Assembly: GCF_000381885.1 (NCBI RefSeq)
Contig: NZ_KB907212.1
Coordinates: forward strand, 248,001 to 312,000
Length of the DNA: 64,000 nucleotides
Direction: 5' to 3'
From: Actinomadura atramentaria DSM 43919
GTDB taxonomy: Bacteria > Actinomycetota > Actinomycetes > Streptosporangiales > Streptosporangiaceae
Shown: piece after piece, positions 40,690-48,577 of the stretch
Layout: each line of letters opens with the position of its first letter
Position numbering within the stretch: the first letter of the stretch is position 1
Notes under the pieces: generated by a model
Seen by the model: only the letters and a program-made list of their open reading frames with translations
Database searches by the model: none
What the model was told of the DNA's origin: nothing
Made by a program: the position numbers and the translations under genes

Positions 40690-42045
40690 GTGTCCACGGC
40701 TGCGAAGGCGCGGCGCATCGCCGCGATCACGGTGGCGACCGGAGCGCTCGCCGCGCTCGGCGCGGGTTTCGCGACGGCGTCGAACGGCGACCGCACCGGC
40801 GACGTGCGCGCCGCGATCAAGGGCGGCCACGCGCGCAACGTCATCCTGCTGATCGGCGACGGCATGGGCGACTCGGAGATCACCGCGGCGCGCAACTACG
40901 CCAAGGGCGCCGCGGGCCGCCTCAACATGGACCGGCTCCCGCTGACGGGCGCGTACACCACGTACGCGCTGCAGAAGAGCGACCCGCGGCTGCCCGACTA
41001 CGTCACCGACTCGGCGGCGTCCGGCACCGGTTGGGCGACGGGCCACAAGTCCTACAACGGCGCGATCTCGGTGACGCCGGACGGCCGCCCGCAGAGCACG
41101 ATCCTCGAACTGGCCAAGCGCGCCGGACTGCGCACCGGCGACGTGACGACGGCCGAGCTGACGGACGCGACGCCCGCCGTCCTCGCCGCCCACGTCGTGG
41201 ACCGCTCCTGCCAGGGCCCGGCCGACATGAAGGCGTGCCCGGCCAACGCGCTGCAGAACGGCGGCGCGGGCTCCATCGCCGAGCAGCAGGTCAAGACGGG
41301 CGCGGACCTGTACTTCGGCGGCGGCCGGGCGCGCTTCGCGCAGACCGTCCAGGCCGGGAAGTACAAGGGGAAGACCGTCATCGACCAGGCGAAGGCCGCC
41401 GGGTACCAGGTCGTCACGGACGCCGCCGGGCTCGCCCGCCTGTCGCCGAACTCGCGCGCGCTCGGCCTTTTCGCCGACGGCAACATGACGCAGGAGTGGA
41501 CCGGTCCCGAGGCGAAGAAGGGCGGCACCGCCCCGTCGCGCTGCACGACGAACACCGCGTTCAGCGGCCCGCACCTGACGCAGATGGCTTCCAAGGCGCT
41601 GGACGTCCTCGACCGGCAGACCAAGCGCTCCCGCCAGGGCTTCTTCCTGCAGATCGAGGGCGCGTCGATCGACAAGCGCGACCACTCGGCCGACCCGTGC
41701 GGCCAGATCGGCGAGACCGTCGAGTTCGACAACACCGTGAAGCTGGCGCAGGAGTACGCGCGGCGCCACCCCGGCACGCTCGTGGTGACGACCGCCGACC
41801 ACGCCCACACCAGCCAGATCATCCCGGTCGGCACCGACAGCCCCGGCAAGACGGCGACGCTGATCACGGCGGACGGCGCGCCGATGACGCTCAACTACGC
41901 GACCTCGACCGGCGACTCCCAGGAGCACACCGGCACGCAGCTCCGCATCGCGGCGAGCGGCCCGCAGGCGGCCAACGTCGTGGGCGTCACCGACCAGACG
42001 GACCTGTTCGCGACGATCACCCGCGCGCTCGGCGTCCGGCGCTGA
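40690..42045 (+). CDS. phoA: secreted alkaline phosphatase
   Basis: A 451-residue exported phosphomonoesterase of the PhoA family that releases phosphate outside the membrane. The signal segment is RRIAAITVATGALAALGAGFATA (about 9-31). Active-site features are D57 in LLIGDGMGD, the nucleophile S108 in TDSAASGTGWATGHK, IEGASIDKRDHS (metal ligands), TADHAHT and the C-terminal EHTGTQL histidine. The GTG at 40690 follows GGGAGG by eight bases; an upstream ATG at 40651 would break the signal peptide layout. Expression is probably PhoP-dependent given the direct repeats upstream. A double hairpin terminates it. Confidence 0.95.
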   Translation: MSTAAKARRIAAITVATGALAALGAGFATASNGDRTGDVRAAIKGGHARNVILLIGDGMGDSEITAARNYAKGAAGRLNMDRLPLTGAYTTYALQKSDPRLPDYVTDSAASGTGWATGHKSYNGAISVTPDGRPQSTILELAKRAGLRTGDVTTAELTDATPAVLAAHVVDRSCQGPADMKACPANALQNGGAGSIAEQQVKTGADLYFGGGRARFAQTVQAGKYKGKTVIDQAKAAGYQVVTDAAGLARLSPNSRALGLFADGNMTQEWTGPEAKKGGTAPSRCTTNTAFSGPHLTQMASKALDVLDRQTKRSRQGFFLQIEGASIDKRDHSADPCGQIGETVEFDNTVKLAQEYARRHPGTLVVTTADHAHTSQIIPVGTDSPGKTATLITADGAPMTLNYATSTGDSQEHTGTQLRIAASGPQAANVVGVTDQTDLFATITRALGVRR

Positions 42046-42069
42046 GCCGTGCCCGCGCTGAGTGCCCGT

Positions 42070-42112
42070 GCCGGGCGGAATAACGTCCGCCCGGCGGGGA
42101 GTTACCCGCCGG
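42070..42112 (+). terminator. two overlapping hairpins after the phosphatase gene
   Basis: GCCGGGCGGA/TCCGCCCGGC (42070-42095, 6-nt loop) and CCGGCGGG/CCCGCCGG (42091-42112, 6-nt loop) share bases 42091-42095. The two stems therefore cannot both form fully. The first works as a terminator; AAAGTTACTAAT follows the second. Confidence 0.7.
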
Positions 42113-42153
42113 AAAGTTACTAATCAGAAACTTACCAATCGGTAGAAAATGGC

Positions 42154-42208
42154 GGCCGTCCGAGTGTTCCGCGCCCCGCGCGGACAACTCCGGACGGCCT
42201 GCTATCTT
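42154..42208 (+). promoter_or_regulatory. 46-bp hairpin and promoter upstream of the acyltransferase
   Basis: GGCCGTCCG (42154-42162) pairs with CGGACGGCC (42191-42199), and the interior continues pairing (TTCCGCG with CGCGGA), giving an unusually long DNA inverted repeat. Its 3' arm overlaps a candidate promoter, -35 CGGACA (42181-42186) and -10 TATCTT (42203-42208) with 16-bp spacing. It could be an operator or cruciform covering the promoter. Confidence 0.45.
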
Positions 42209-42327
42209 TGCGACATAAATCACTGGATCTGCGGCCTGACCTGGGAACCCGCCATTTACTCACCGGTCACATCCCATCCGCGCGGGAGCAGCGGTTACAG
42301 TGGCGGGTGCCGAATTCGGGAGGCCGG

Positions 42328-43002
42328 GTGTTCTATACGTTCATGTCGCGCGTGGTCGCACCGGTCCTGCGCCTGATTTTCCGCCCTCGCGTCGAGGGAC
42401 TGGAGAACGTGCCGCACTACGGGCCGCTGATCGTCGCCAGCAACCACCTGTCCTTCATCGACAGCTTCATCATCCCCCTGTCGCTCCCGCGCCCCGTCAC
42501 CTACGTCGCCAAGGCCGAGTACTTCGAGGGCGGCGGCCTCAAGGGCCGGTTCGTCCACTGGTTCCTGACGACGCTCGGGCACGTCCCGATCGAGCGCGGC
42601 GCGCAGCGCGCGGCGATGGGCGCGCTGGAGCAGGCCGTCGAGATCCTGGAGAACGGCGGCGCGTTCGCGATCTACCCCGAGGGCACCCGCTCGCAGGATG
42701 GGCGGCTGTACCGGGGGCGCACCGGCGTCGGCTGGCTCGTCCTGGCGTCCGGCGCGCGCGTCCTGCCGGTCGGCCTCGCCGGGACCGAGCGCATCCAGCC
42801 GATCGGCAGCGGCCGTCCCCGGGTCCTCGCGCCGCGCCCCACCGTCCGCATCGGCAAGCCCCTGGAGTTCGACCACTACCGCGACCTGCCCCCCGCCCGC
42901 GCCCGCCGCGTCATCACCGACGACATCGTCACCGCGATCCGCGAGCTGACCGGCCAGGAGTACACCGGCCGCTACAACGACCGGGCCGACCACTCCGCCT
43001 GA
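42328..43002 (+). CDS. 1-acyl-glycerol-phosphate acyltransferase (PlsC-like)
   Basis: A 224-residue lysophospholipid acyltransferase, acting at the inner membrane face. The HX4D catalytic motif is N-H40-L-S-F-I-D45, followed by the substrate-phosphate motif YPEGTRS (about 113-119) and VLPVGLAGTERIQPIG. An N-terminal hydrophobic/basic segment (about 5-22) would anchor it. It probably makes phosphatidic acid, although actinomycetes carry several paralogues and other acyl acceptors are possible. The GTG at 42328 has GGGAGG four bases upstream. The 120-nt leader contains complementary ACCCGCCA and TGGCGGGT boxes (near 42246 and 42301). Confidence 0.9.
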   Translation: MFYTFMSRVVAPVLRLIFRPRVEGLENVPHYGPLIVASNHLSFIDSFIIPLSLPRPVTYVAKAEYFEGGGLKGRFVHWFLTTLGHVPIERGAQRAAMGALEQAVEILENGGAFAIYPEGTRSQDGRLYRGRTGVGWLVLASGARVLPVGLAGTERIQPIGSGRPRVLAPRPTVRIGKPLEFDHYRDLPPARARRVITDDIVTAIRELTGQEYTGRYNDRADHSA

Positions 43003-43053
43003 CCCCGGCGCGCCCGGTCCGGCGTCCCGACCCCCGCGCCGTAGGGTCGCCGC

Positions 43054-43746
43054 ATGAAGCGCAGCCTCCTTCCCCTTCTGGCGCTCGCGTCCGCCGTGCC
43101 CTTCGCCGGGTGCGGCGGCGGCGACGGCGGCGGCGCGGGGGCCGCCGCGGCGCGACCCGTCCTCGGCGGCTCCGGCTACACCGCCGACCAGCTCGAACAG
43201 GCGCTGCTCACCGAGCTGCCCGGCTACCGGCGCGGCGAGCCGGAGACGGGGGAGTACGGCGCGCTGAAGTCCGTCCAGCACTTCGGGCAGCTCCAGCGGC
43301 AGGTGAAGGTGGACCGCCCGGCGTGCGCGAAGGCGGCGCGGCCCGGCGGCGGCCTCGACCCGCAGACGCCCGCGTCCATCGCGACGTTCACCAAGGACAA
43401 CGGCGTCAGCGTCACCGAGACGCTGCTGTCGCTGCCCGACGAGCAGGCGCGCAAGCTCGTCGGTGAGCGCGTCCCCGCCGGGTGCCGCACGTTCCGGACG
43501 ACGGTCGGCGCGCAGACCGCCGAGCACCGCGTCACCGAGCCCGCGCCCGGCACGATCGGCGAGGGCTCCCGCACCGTCGGCGTGACGACGACCAGCGGGA
43601 ACTCCCACACCAAGACCTGGTACGTCGTGCTGCGCGGCCGCCGCACCGTCACGACGATCAGCCTGTACGGGCCCGTCGCCACCCAGCGGGACGCCGAGGA
43701 CGCCGCGCGCCGCGCCTACGACCACCAGCGCCGCTTCCTGTCCTGA
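43054..43746 (+). CDS. lipoprotein of unknown function
   Basis: A 230-residue exported lipoprotein: a short basic start (MKRSLLPLL), hydrophobic core and lipobox PFAGC (C20), then a Gly/Ala-rich spacer. A mature domain of about 180 residues follows, with two further cysteines (about C92 and C145) that may pair. I do not recognise the fold with certainty; the YTADQLEQALLTELPGY start and the length recall PknH-like extracellular sensor domains found in actinobacterial lipoproteins. It stands between the acyltransferase and the NfeD-like gene, all on one strand, with no terminator seen in the 51-bp gap before it. Confidence 0.75.
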   Translation: MKRSLLPLLALASAVPFAGCGGGDGGGAGAAAARPVLGGSGYTADQLEQALLTELPGYRRGEPETGEYGALKSVQHFGQLQRQVKVDRPACAKAARPGGGLDPQTPASIATFTKDNGVSVTETLLSLPDEQARKLVGERVPAGCRTFRTTVGAQTAEHRVTEPAPGTIGEGSRTVGVTTTSGNSHTKTWYVVLRGRRTVTTISLYGPVATQRDAEDAARRAYDHQRRFLS

Positions 43747-43828
43747 GCCCACCGGCACTCGCCGCGGCCCGCGTCCAGCGGATACGGTTCGCGGTACGCG
43801 GCTTTCGCCCTGACGAGTGGGGGGTTCG

Positions 43829-44029
43829 TTGATCGGCAAGGAGGGCCGGGTGACCGGCAGGATCGGCCCGGGCCTGGTCGGTGAGGTCATGATCCCGGTG
43901 CGGGGCGGCGCGGAGGCGTTCTACGCGCATCCGGTGACGCCCGGCGAGGAGTTCGGCGTCGGGACGATCGTCGTGGTCGTCGAGTACCACCCGCCGCGCA
44001 CCGTCTACGTCGCGCAGGCGATGGGCTGA
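43829..44029 (+). CDS. small NfeD-like beta-barrel protein
   Basis: A 66-residue soluble beta protein (LIGKEGRVTGRIGPGLVGEVMIPVRGG...TIVVVVEYHPPRTVYVA) matching a stand-alone C-terminal OB-fold domain of the NfeD family. These genes are commonly paired with flotillin/SPFH genes, as here (126 bp upstream of the flotillin gene), and are thought to help assemble membrane microdomain scaffolds. The start is uncertain: the TTG at 43829 keeps the conserved IGKEG strand and has GGGGGG upstream, while the GTG at 43850 has the better AAGGAGG ribosome site but loses the strand. Confidence 0.75.
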   Translation: MIGKEGRVTGRIGPGLVGEVMIPVRGGAEAFYAHPVTPGEEFGVGTIVVVVEYHPPRTVYVAQAMG

Positions 44030-44155
44030 CCTTCGTCCCCTTTCGGTCGCCTTTCGGGGGAACCCGGACGCCGTGGGCTGCGTCTATGCGGATACACGGA
44101 CATTCGGGGCCGTGCGCGTCACCGCAGCCGCCCGTCCACCCCCGAAGGAGGCTCC

Positions 44156-45481
44156 ATGCCCATAGCCGCAGCAGCGATCGGCGTCGTCGTCGTCCTCATC
44201 GTGCTGATCGTCCTGTTCAAGATGGTCTGGCGCGTCGCCGAACCCAACGAGGCGCTGATCATCTCCGGGCTCGGCGCGCGGTCCAAGCCGGTCGCCGGAG
44301 TCGACAGCCTCGGCTTCAAGATCGTGACGGGCAAGGGCACCTCCGTCCTGCCGGGCTTCCAGGTGGCGCGCCGCCTCCGCCTCGGCAGCCGCGCCGCGAA
44401 CCTGGAAGTCAAGTGCGTGACGCAGCAGGGCATCCCGGTGCGGGTGGTCGGCGTCGTCATCTACAAGGTCGGCGACGACTTCGTCTCCATCGCCAACGCC
44501 GCCCGCCGCTTCCTGGAGCAGCAGACGTCGATGGACGACGCGATCCACGAGCTGTTCACCGGCCACCTGCGCTCCATCATCGGCAACCTCACCGTCGAGG
44601 ACCTGATCCTCAACCGCGAGCGGCTGACGAGCGAGACGCGCAACTCCGCGTCCGACGAGATGAGCAAGCTCGGACTGGTCGTCGACTCCCTCCAGATCCA
44701 GGAGATCGACGACGAGACCGGCTACATCACCAACATCGGCCGTCCGCACGCCGCGAAGGTCGCCGCGGCGGCGCGGATCGCCGAGGCCGAGCGCGACCAG
44801 GAGGCGACGCGCCGCGAGCAGGAGGCGGCGCGGGAGAACGCGGCCGTCATCCGGGACACGCAGATCAAGAAGGCCGAGTACGAGGGCCAGGTCCAGCAGG
44901 CCGCGCAGCAGGCCCGGCAGGAGGTCATCCTCAAGGAGACCCGCAACGCCGAGCTGGAGGCCGAGCGCACCGAGAAGCGGCTGGAGTCCGAGGTCCGCAA
45001 GCCCGCCGACGCGCGCGCGTACGAGCAGGTGAAGCTGGCCGAGGCCGAGCGCGAGGAGCGCATCGCCTACGCGCAGGCCGCCGCGACCGAGGTGCAGCTC
45101 AAGGCGCAGCGGGAGGCGGAGGCCACCCGCATCCTCGGTGAGGCGCAGGCGGAGGCGACCCGGCAGAAGGGTCTCGCCGAGGCCGAGGCGATCCAGGCCC
45201 GCGCGCGGGCGCTCGCCGAGAACCAGGAGGCGGTCATCGCGCAGCAGCTCGCGGAGAAGTGGCCGGAGATCGTCGAGGCCGGCGCGAAGGTGTTCGGCAA
45301 CGTCGACAACATGGTCGTGCTCAACGGCGCCGAGGGCGTCGAGGACATGCTGGCCAAGGCCCTCACGCTCGGCGGGACGGGGCTCGGGCTGGCCCGCTCG
45401 CTGCTGAACAACATGGGCGGCCAGGCCACCGGGAACAGCGACAACGGCCGCCTTCCGGCCGCCGCCGACCAGGAGAGCTGA
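44156..45481 (+). CDS. flotillin/SPFH-family membrane scaffold protein
   Basis: A 441-residue flotillin. An N-terminal membrane segment (about 4-24) is followed by the SPFH/PHB domain (about 28-200, VAEPNEALIISGLGARSKP, SLQIQEIDDETGYITNIGRP). Next comes a long Glu/Ala/Arg coiled coil (about 205-375) with the EA-rich repeats typical of flotillins, then a short C-terminal domain (VFGNVDNMVVLNGAEG). It forms oligomeric microdomains on the cytosolic face of the membrane. Perfect AAGGAGG ribosome site five bases upstream of the ATG. Pairs functionally with the NfeD-like gene before it, and a hairpin terminator follows. Confidence 0.95.
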   Translation: MPIAAAAIGVVVVLIVLIVLFKMVWRVAEPNEALIISGLGARSKPVAGVDSLGFKIVTGKGTSVLPGFQVARRLRLGSRAANLEVKCVTQQGIPVRVVGVVIYKVGDDFVSIANAARRFLEQQTSMDDAIHELFTGHLRSIIGNLTVEDLILNRERLTSETRNSASDEMSKLGLVVDSLQIQEIDDETGYITNIGRPHAAKVAAAARIAEAERDQEATRREQEAARENAAVIRDTQIKKAEYEGQVQQAAQQARQEVILKETRNAELEAERTEKRLESEVRKPADARAYEQVKLAEAEREERIAYAQAAATEVQLKAQREAEATRILGEAQAEATRQKGLAEAEAIQARARALAENQEAVIAQQLAEKWPEIVEAGAKVFGNVDNMVVLNGAEGVEDMLAKALTLGGTGLGLARSLLNNMGGQATGNSDNGRLPAAADQES

Positions 45482-45489
45482 CGCTCGTC

Positions 45490-45522
45490 GCGGGCGGGCG
45501 CACCGGTGGTGCGTCCGCCCGC
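45490..45522 (+). terminator. flotillin terminator
   Basis: GCGGGCGG-G-CGCACC pairs with GGTGCG-T-CCGCCCGC (one G-T wobble, 3-nt loop), nine bases after the stop codon. Confidence 0.8.
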
Positions 45523-45590
45523 CGCGGCTTCCGGCGGCCGCGGGGGCGGGCTCCGTCGCGCACATGGCCCCACGCCCCTCGCGGACCGAT

Positions 45591-45605
45591 TATGTTCATG
45601 GCATG
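45591..45605 (+). promoter_or_regulatory. leaderless promoter of the Nudix regulator gene
   Basis: TATGTT (45591-45596) fits the TANNNT -10 consensus and ends six bases before the ATG at 45603. This is the usual geometry of a leaderless transcript, and no ribosome site is present. Confidence 0.55.
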
Positions 45606-46283
45606 CCCGTGCCCCGGCTCGCCGTCACCGTCGACCTCGTCGTCCTCACCGTCCGGGAGCAGCGGCTCTGCGCGCTGATGTGGCGGCGCGACCAGGACCC
45701 CTACAACGGGGCGTGGTCGCTGCCGGGGGGCTTCATCCAGCTCGACGAGGACCTGCCGGTCGCGGCGTCCCGGCTGATGGCCGAGCGCGCCGGGCTCGCG
45801 GACGTCCGCATCCACCTCGAACAGCTCGCCACCTACGGCTACCCCGACCGCGACCCGCGCCAGCGCGTCGTCAGCGTCGCCTACCTCGGCCTCGCCCCCG
45901 ACCTGCCCGCGTCAAGCCGCGCCCAGGTCCTGTGGACGGCCGTGGACGACCTGGTCACCCGCGACCGCGCCGCGTTCGACCACCGCCGCATCCTCCGCGA
46001 CGGCACCGAACGCGCCCGCGCGAAACTCGAATACACCTCGCTCGCTGCGGCGTTCTGCCCCCCGGAATTCACGGTCGCGGAACTGCGCCGCGTCTACGAG
46101 ATCGTCTGGGGAACCCCCCTGGACCCCCGCAACTTCCACCGCAAGGTGACGGGCGCGGACGGCTTCCTCATCCCCACCGGCCGCTCCACGACCCGCGACG
46201 GCGGCCGCCCCGCCCGCCTCTACCGCCGAGGCGACGCGGAACAACTCCGCCCCCCGATGCTCCGCCCCCGCCCCTGCCCCTGA
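45603..46283 (+). CDS. NrtR-like Nudix-domain transcriptional regulator
   Basis: A 226-residue protein with an N-terminal Nudix domain (about 8-140) and a C-terminal winged helix (about 150-215, LEYTSLAAAFCPPEFTVAELRRVYEIVWGTPLDPRNFHRKV). In the Nudix box GGFIQLDEDLPVAASRLMAERAGL, the core REUxEE is replaced by RLMAER, so catalysis is probably lost. This is the pattern of NrtR repressors, which bind ADP-ribose derivatives and control NAD or sugar metabolism. No NAD biosynthesis gene is adjacent, so its targets are elsewhere or are the genes downstream. Confidence 0.88.
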   Translation: MPVPRLAVTVDLVVLTVREQRLCALMWRRDQDPYNGAWSLPGGFIQLDEDLPVAASRLMAERAGLADVRIHLEQLATYGYPDRDPRQRVVSVAYLGLAPDLPASSRAQVLWTAVDDLVTRDRAAFDHRRILRDGTERARAKLEYTSLAAAFCPPEFTVAELRRVYEIVWGTPLDPRNFHRKVTGADGFLIPTGRSTTRDGGRPARLYRRGDAEQLRPPMLRPRPCP

Positions 46284-46343
46284 CCCACCATCCTGACCGC
46301 TTCCGGCAACTGCGCCCGTTCGGTCCCGCGTCCGCATCGCCCC

Positions 46344-46349
46344 TATGAT
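46344..46349 (+). promoter_or_regulatory. -10 element of the 46-49 kb cluster
   Basis: TATGAT, one change from TATAAT, lies where a transcript would start near the ATG at 46356. That gives either a leaderless start there or a 72-nt leader for the SD-led start at 46428. Confidence 0.45.
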
Positions 46350-46427
46350 CACATGATGAACGCGTCCATGACCGCGCGTCAACAGAATGGTCGGCAGATT
46401 GGCGCGCTCGAATCCCAGGGGCTCCGC

Positions 46428-46727
46428 ATGACGCAGAAAAAGGTCGATCCGGCTTGGATCCTCGCGCACGGCAAGGACATCCGGGAATGGGTCGTGACCC
46501 AGGTCGACGCCGCGGCGGAAGCGATCAACGCGGACGGTGTCGCGAACCTGGAGGGCGGCGACTTCAGCATCACGCTCGCGCTCGCCGCCACCGGCTATCC
46601 CATCGCCGCGCAGTTCGCCTTCCACGACGCCGCGGCCCTCGCGAAGGAGTCCGACGAGATGGCCGAGAGCGTCGTCAACGCGGCGCGCAACTGGGCCAGG
46701 GCCGAAGGCATGAACATCGCGAAATGA
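46428..46727 (+). CDS. small acidic protein, unknown (first gene of unrecognised cluster)
   Basis: A 99-residue protein I do not recognise (MTQKKVDPAWILAHGKDIREWVV...). It is helical at both ends with a Gly-rich turn, has no signal peptide or membrane segment, and shows a W43-like central region without a WXG motif. The ATG at 46428 has AGGGG six bases upstream. In-frame ATGs at 46353/46356 directly behind a good -10 would add about 25 residues and be leaderless; either is possible. Its size, helices and position before a membrane protein recall small secretion-associated proteins, but that is only a suggestion. Confidence 0.6.
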   Translation: MTQKKVDPAWILAHGKDIREWVVTQVDAAAEAINADGVANLEGGDFSITLALAATGYPIAAQFAFHDAAALAKESDEMAESVVNAARNWARAEGMNIAK

Positions 46728-46764
46728 CTGTCCTTGAACCCGCTGGCGGGTGGAGGGAACGAGC

Positions 46765-47076
46765 ATGACCACGAGTCACCGGCACACGGCCGCACGGCAG
46801 AACGCCTACAGCGGCGGTGTCCGGGAGGCCGGCGGCGCGGCTGGCCGCGCCGCGGCGGGCGGGACGGTCGGCGCCCTCGCCACCGGCGGTTCGGTCCAGG
46901 GCGCGATCACCGGCTCGGCCGAAACGTTGATGACGCTCGCCTTCGAGACGGCGAAAACGCCCGGAGCCGTCCTGCCGCCCGCCTTCTGGGTCGCATGGGA
47001 GTTCAAGCTCACGACCGGGAAGCCGCAGAACTCGAGTACCTGCACAACTTCTGCGTCGCGGTGCAGACCACGTTGA
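46765..47076 (+). CDS. N-terminal part of a frameshifted membrane protein
   Basis: A 103-residue ORF, MTTSHRHTAARQNAYSGGV..., Gly/Ala-rich with small hydrophobic patches. Its last ~25 residues (from about KLTTGKPQ) look like out-of-frame sequence. The -1 frame continues smoothly with a protein-like sequence (AHDREAAELEYLHNF, then two membrane helices). Restoring one G in the GGG run near 46997-46999 would join the two as FWVAWGVQAHDREAAELEYL. So this is probably the 5' piece of one gene of about 398 codons, broken by a one-base deletion or a sequencing error. Alternatively it is a separate coupled gene ending in TTGA. Confidence 0.5.
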   Translation: MTTSHRHTAARQNAYSGGVREAGGAAGRAAAGGTVGALATGGSVQGAITGSAETLMTLAFETAKTPGAVLPPAFWVAWEFKLTTGKPQNSSTCTTSASRCRPR

Positions 47077-47960
47077 CGATCCTGGCGTGGGCGCTGTTCG
47101 GCTACGCGATATTCGCCGTCGGCATCGCCGTCTACCTCGCCGCGCTCGCCGCCGCGGAGGCATCGGTCGTCGCCGCCCCGGCGTGCCAGAGCGGCGCGAC
47201 GCTGGCCGGGCAGATCGTCGCGGTGACGACCGGAATCCTCGGCCTGCTCGGCGGAATGGCCGCCGGCAGTGTTTTCAGCCTCGGCGCATCCCTGACGGGC
47301 GACCTGCAACAGGACCACGGCAACCAGTACGCGGACGCGGCCGTCAAGAAGGCGTTCCGAGAAGGCGGTATCACCGGTCTCACCAACCTCACCCAGGACG
47401 GCGTCAATGCCGGGCTGGCCTTCGCGGACCGGGGCAAGGGCAAGGGGATGCCGCTGAAGGAGATCGACCTGGACGCCGACCGGGGGAAAGAAGGCGGCTG
47501 GTCCCTCGGCGGCGGCGCGAAGGTCGGCATCGGGAAGAACGAGGGCGAGCTCGCCACGCACCAGGTCTTCGACAAGGACGGCGATTACCAGGGCGGCGAC
47601 ATCGAGATCAAGGACAGATACACCCCGAACGAGGAGACGGGCCACAGCGTCACCGGCGGCGGCAAGCTCGGTTGGCAGCGCGGCGAGGACGGCAAGGGCT
47701 GGCGCTACGAGGGAACGGGCGGCGTCGGATACGAGAACTCCGTCACGGGCGACAAGGCCGGGTACGAGGCGACGGTCAGGAACGGCGAGAAGAACGGTTT
47801 CGGGGACTGGGGATTCGACGACAAGTTCTCCGGCGTCACCCGGTTCGGAAACGCGGAGTCCCCTGGCGCGAGCGGTCTGTTCGATGACCCGCTCGACCGC
47901 GCGCAGAACCAGGAGAAGGCCCAGCAGAAGAAGGACGAGACACCGCCGTGGGACAGGTGA
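47073..47960 (+). CDS. C-terminal part of the same membrane protein, Gly-rich repeat domain
   Basis: An open frame continuing the preceding ORF in the -1 frame. It has two hydrophobic segments (LAWALFGYAIFAVGIAVYLAALAAAEASVV and LAGQIVAVTTGILGLLGGMAAGSVFSL). A hydrophilic domain follows, rich in Gly, Lys and Asp with repeated short beta-like phrases (GGGAKVGIGKNEGE, GGGKLGWQRGEDGKG, GGVGYENSVTGDK). No known domain is recognised. If separate, it would start at the TTG at 47073 overlapping the upstream TGA; if fused, the whole product is about 397 aa. The frame is open upstream to 46734 without a plausible start. It overlaps the next gene by 13 bp. Confidence 0.55.
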   Translation: MTILAWALFGYAIFAVGIAVYLAALAAAEASVVAAPACQSGATLAGQIVAVTTGILGLLGGMAAGSVFSLGASLTGDLQQDHGNQYADAAVKKAFREGGITGLTNLTQDGVNAGLAFADRGKGKGMPLKEIDLDADRGKEGGWSLGGGAKVGIGKNEGELATHQVFDKDGDYQGGDIEIKDRYTPNEETGHSVTGGGKLGWQRGEDGKGWRYEGTGGVGYENSVTGDKAGYEATVRNGEKNGFGDWGFDDKFSGVTRFGNAESPGASGLFDDPLDRAQNQEKAQQKKDETPPWDR

Positions 47961-48577
47961 CCGGAAATCATGTTCCGCCCGGACGGCCGGTGGCATCGGT
48001 CTTCGAGCAGCCGCTGCTCGTCATCGACGCGAAGCTCCGGGAGTTCCGGTACTCGGCGCCGGACGGCGTTCCGCTGGCCCGGTCGGAGGTTCTGGCGGGA
48101 GGCTCCGGACGTTCGCCGGTGCGCCGCTACTTCGCGCGTCACCGTCCTGAGCCGGGTCCCGTGCTCATCCGGCTCACCGATCCGTCCGGCGCCGCGCTCA
48201 TGCATGTCGAGCGCGCGGCGGACGATCCGCCCGGTCGCGTCCGGTTCCTCGACGCCGACCGGGAACCGCTCGGACGGGTCGAGCGCCTGCCGGACGCGCG
48301 CCACCCGAGGATCGTGGACCGGTGGTTGGTCCGCTACCGGATCTACGACGGACGCGATCGCCCGCTAGGGGCTGTGCTGCCCCGATCGTCCCGAGGGCAG
48401 CTCGCAGGGTCGGCGGACACTTTTACGGTCGCAGGCGAGGACGACGACCCGGTGCCGCATCACGAGTTCGCCCACTGCCAGGGCGGCCTCCTGTCATCGT
48501 GGAAGCGCGCGCCGTGGCCGCTGAACGCCCTGGTCGTCGCGTTCCCGATCGCGCTGTGTCTGGAGGTGGGCGGATGA
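47948..48577 (+). CDS. unknown protein with C-terminal membrane segment
   Basis: A 209-residue protein of unknown family. The first ~165 residues are beta-rich (FEQPLLVIDAKLREFRYSAPDGVPLARSEV, VLIRLTDPSGAALMHVERA, VRFLDADREPLGRVERL), loosely like the LURP-one/tubby-type proteins of this genome. The C-terminus ends in WPLNALVVAFPIALCLEVGG, a short membrane helix. The GTG at 47948 overlaps the preceding gene; another GTG at 47957 would give a tight GTGA coupling. The stop overlaps the next gene's start (ATGA). The tight overlaps show that genes 46.4-49.0 kb form one operon. Confidence 0.62.
   Translation: MGQVTGNHVPPGRPVASVFEQPLLVIDAKLREFRYSAPDGVPLARSEVLAGGSGRSPVRRYFARHRPEPGPVLIRLTDPSGAALMHVERAADDPPGRVRFLDADREPLGRVERLPDARHPRIVDRWLVRYRIYDGRDRPLGAVLPRSSRGQLAGSADTFTVAGEDDDPVPHHEFAHCQGGLLSSWKRAPWPLNALVVAFPIALCLEVGG

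Noticed and set aside
47030..47080. Programmed -1 ribosomal frameshift in the 46.8-48.0 kb gene
   Set aside because: No slippery heptamer or downstream pseudoknot is evident; a simple one-base deletion in a G-run explains the break better.
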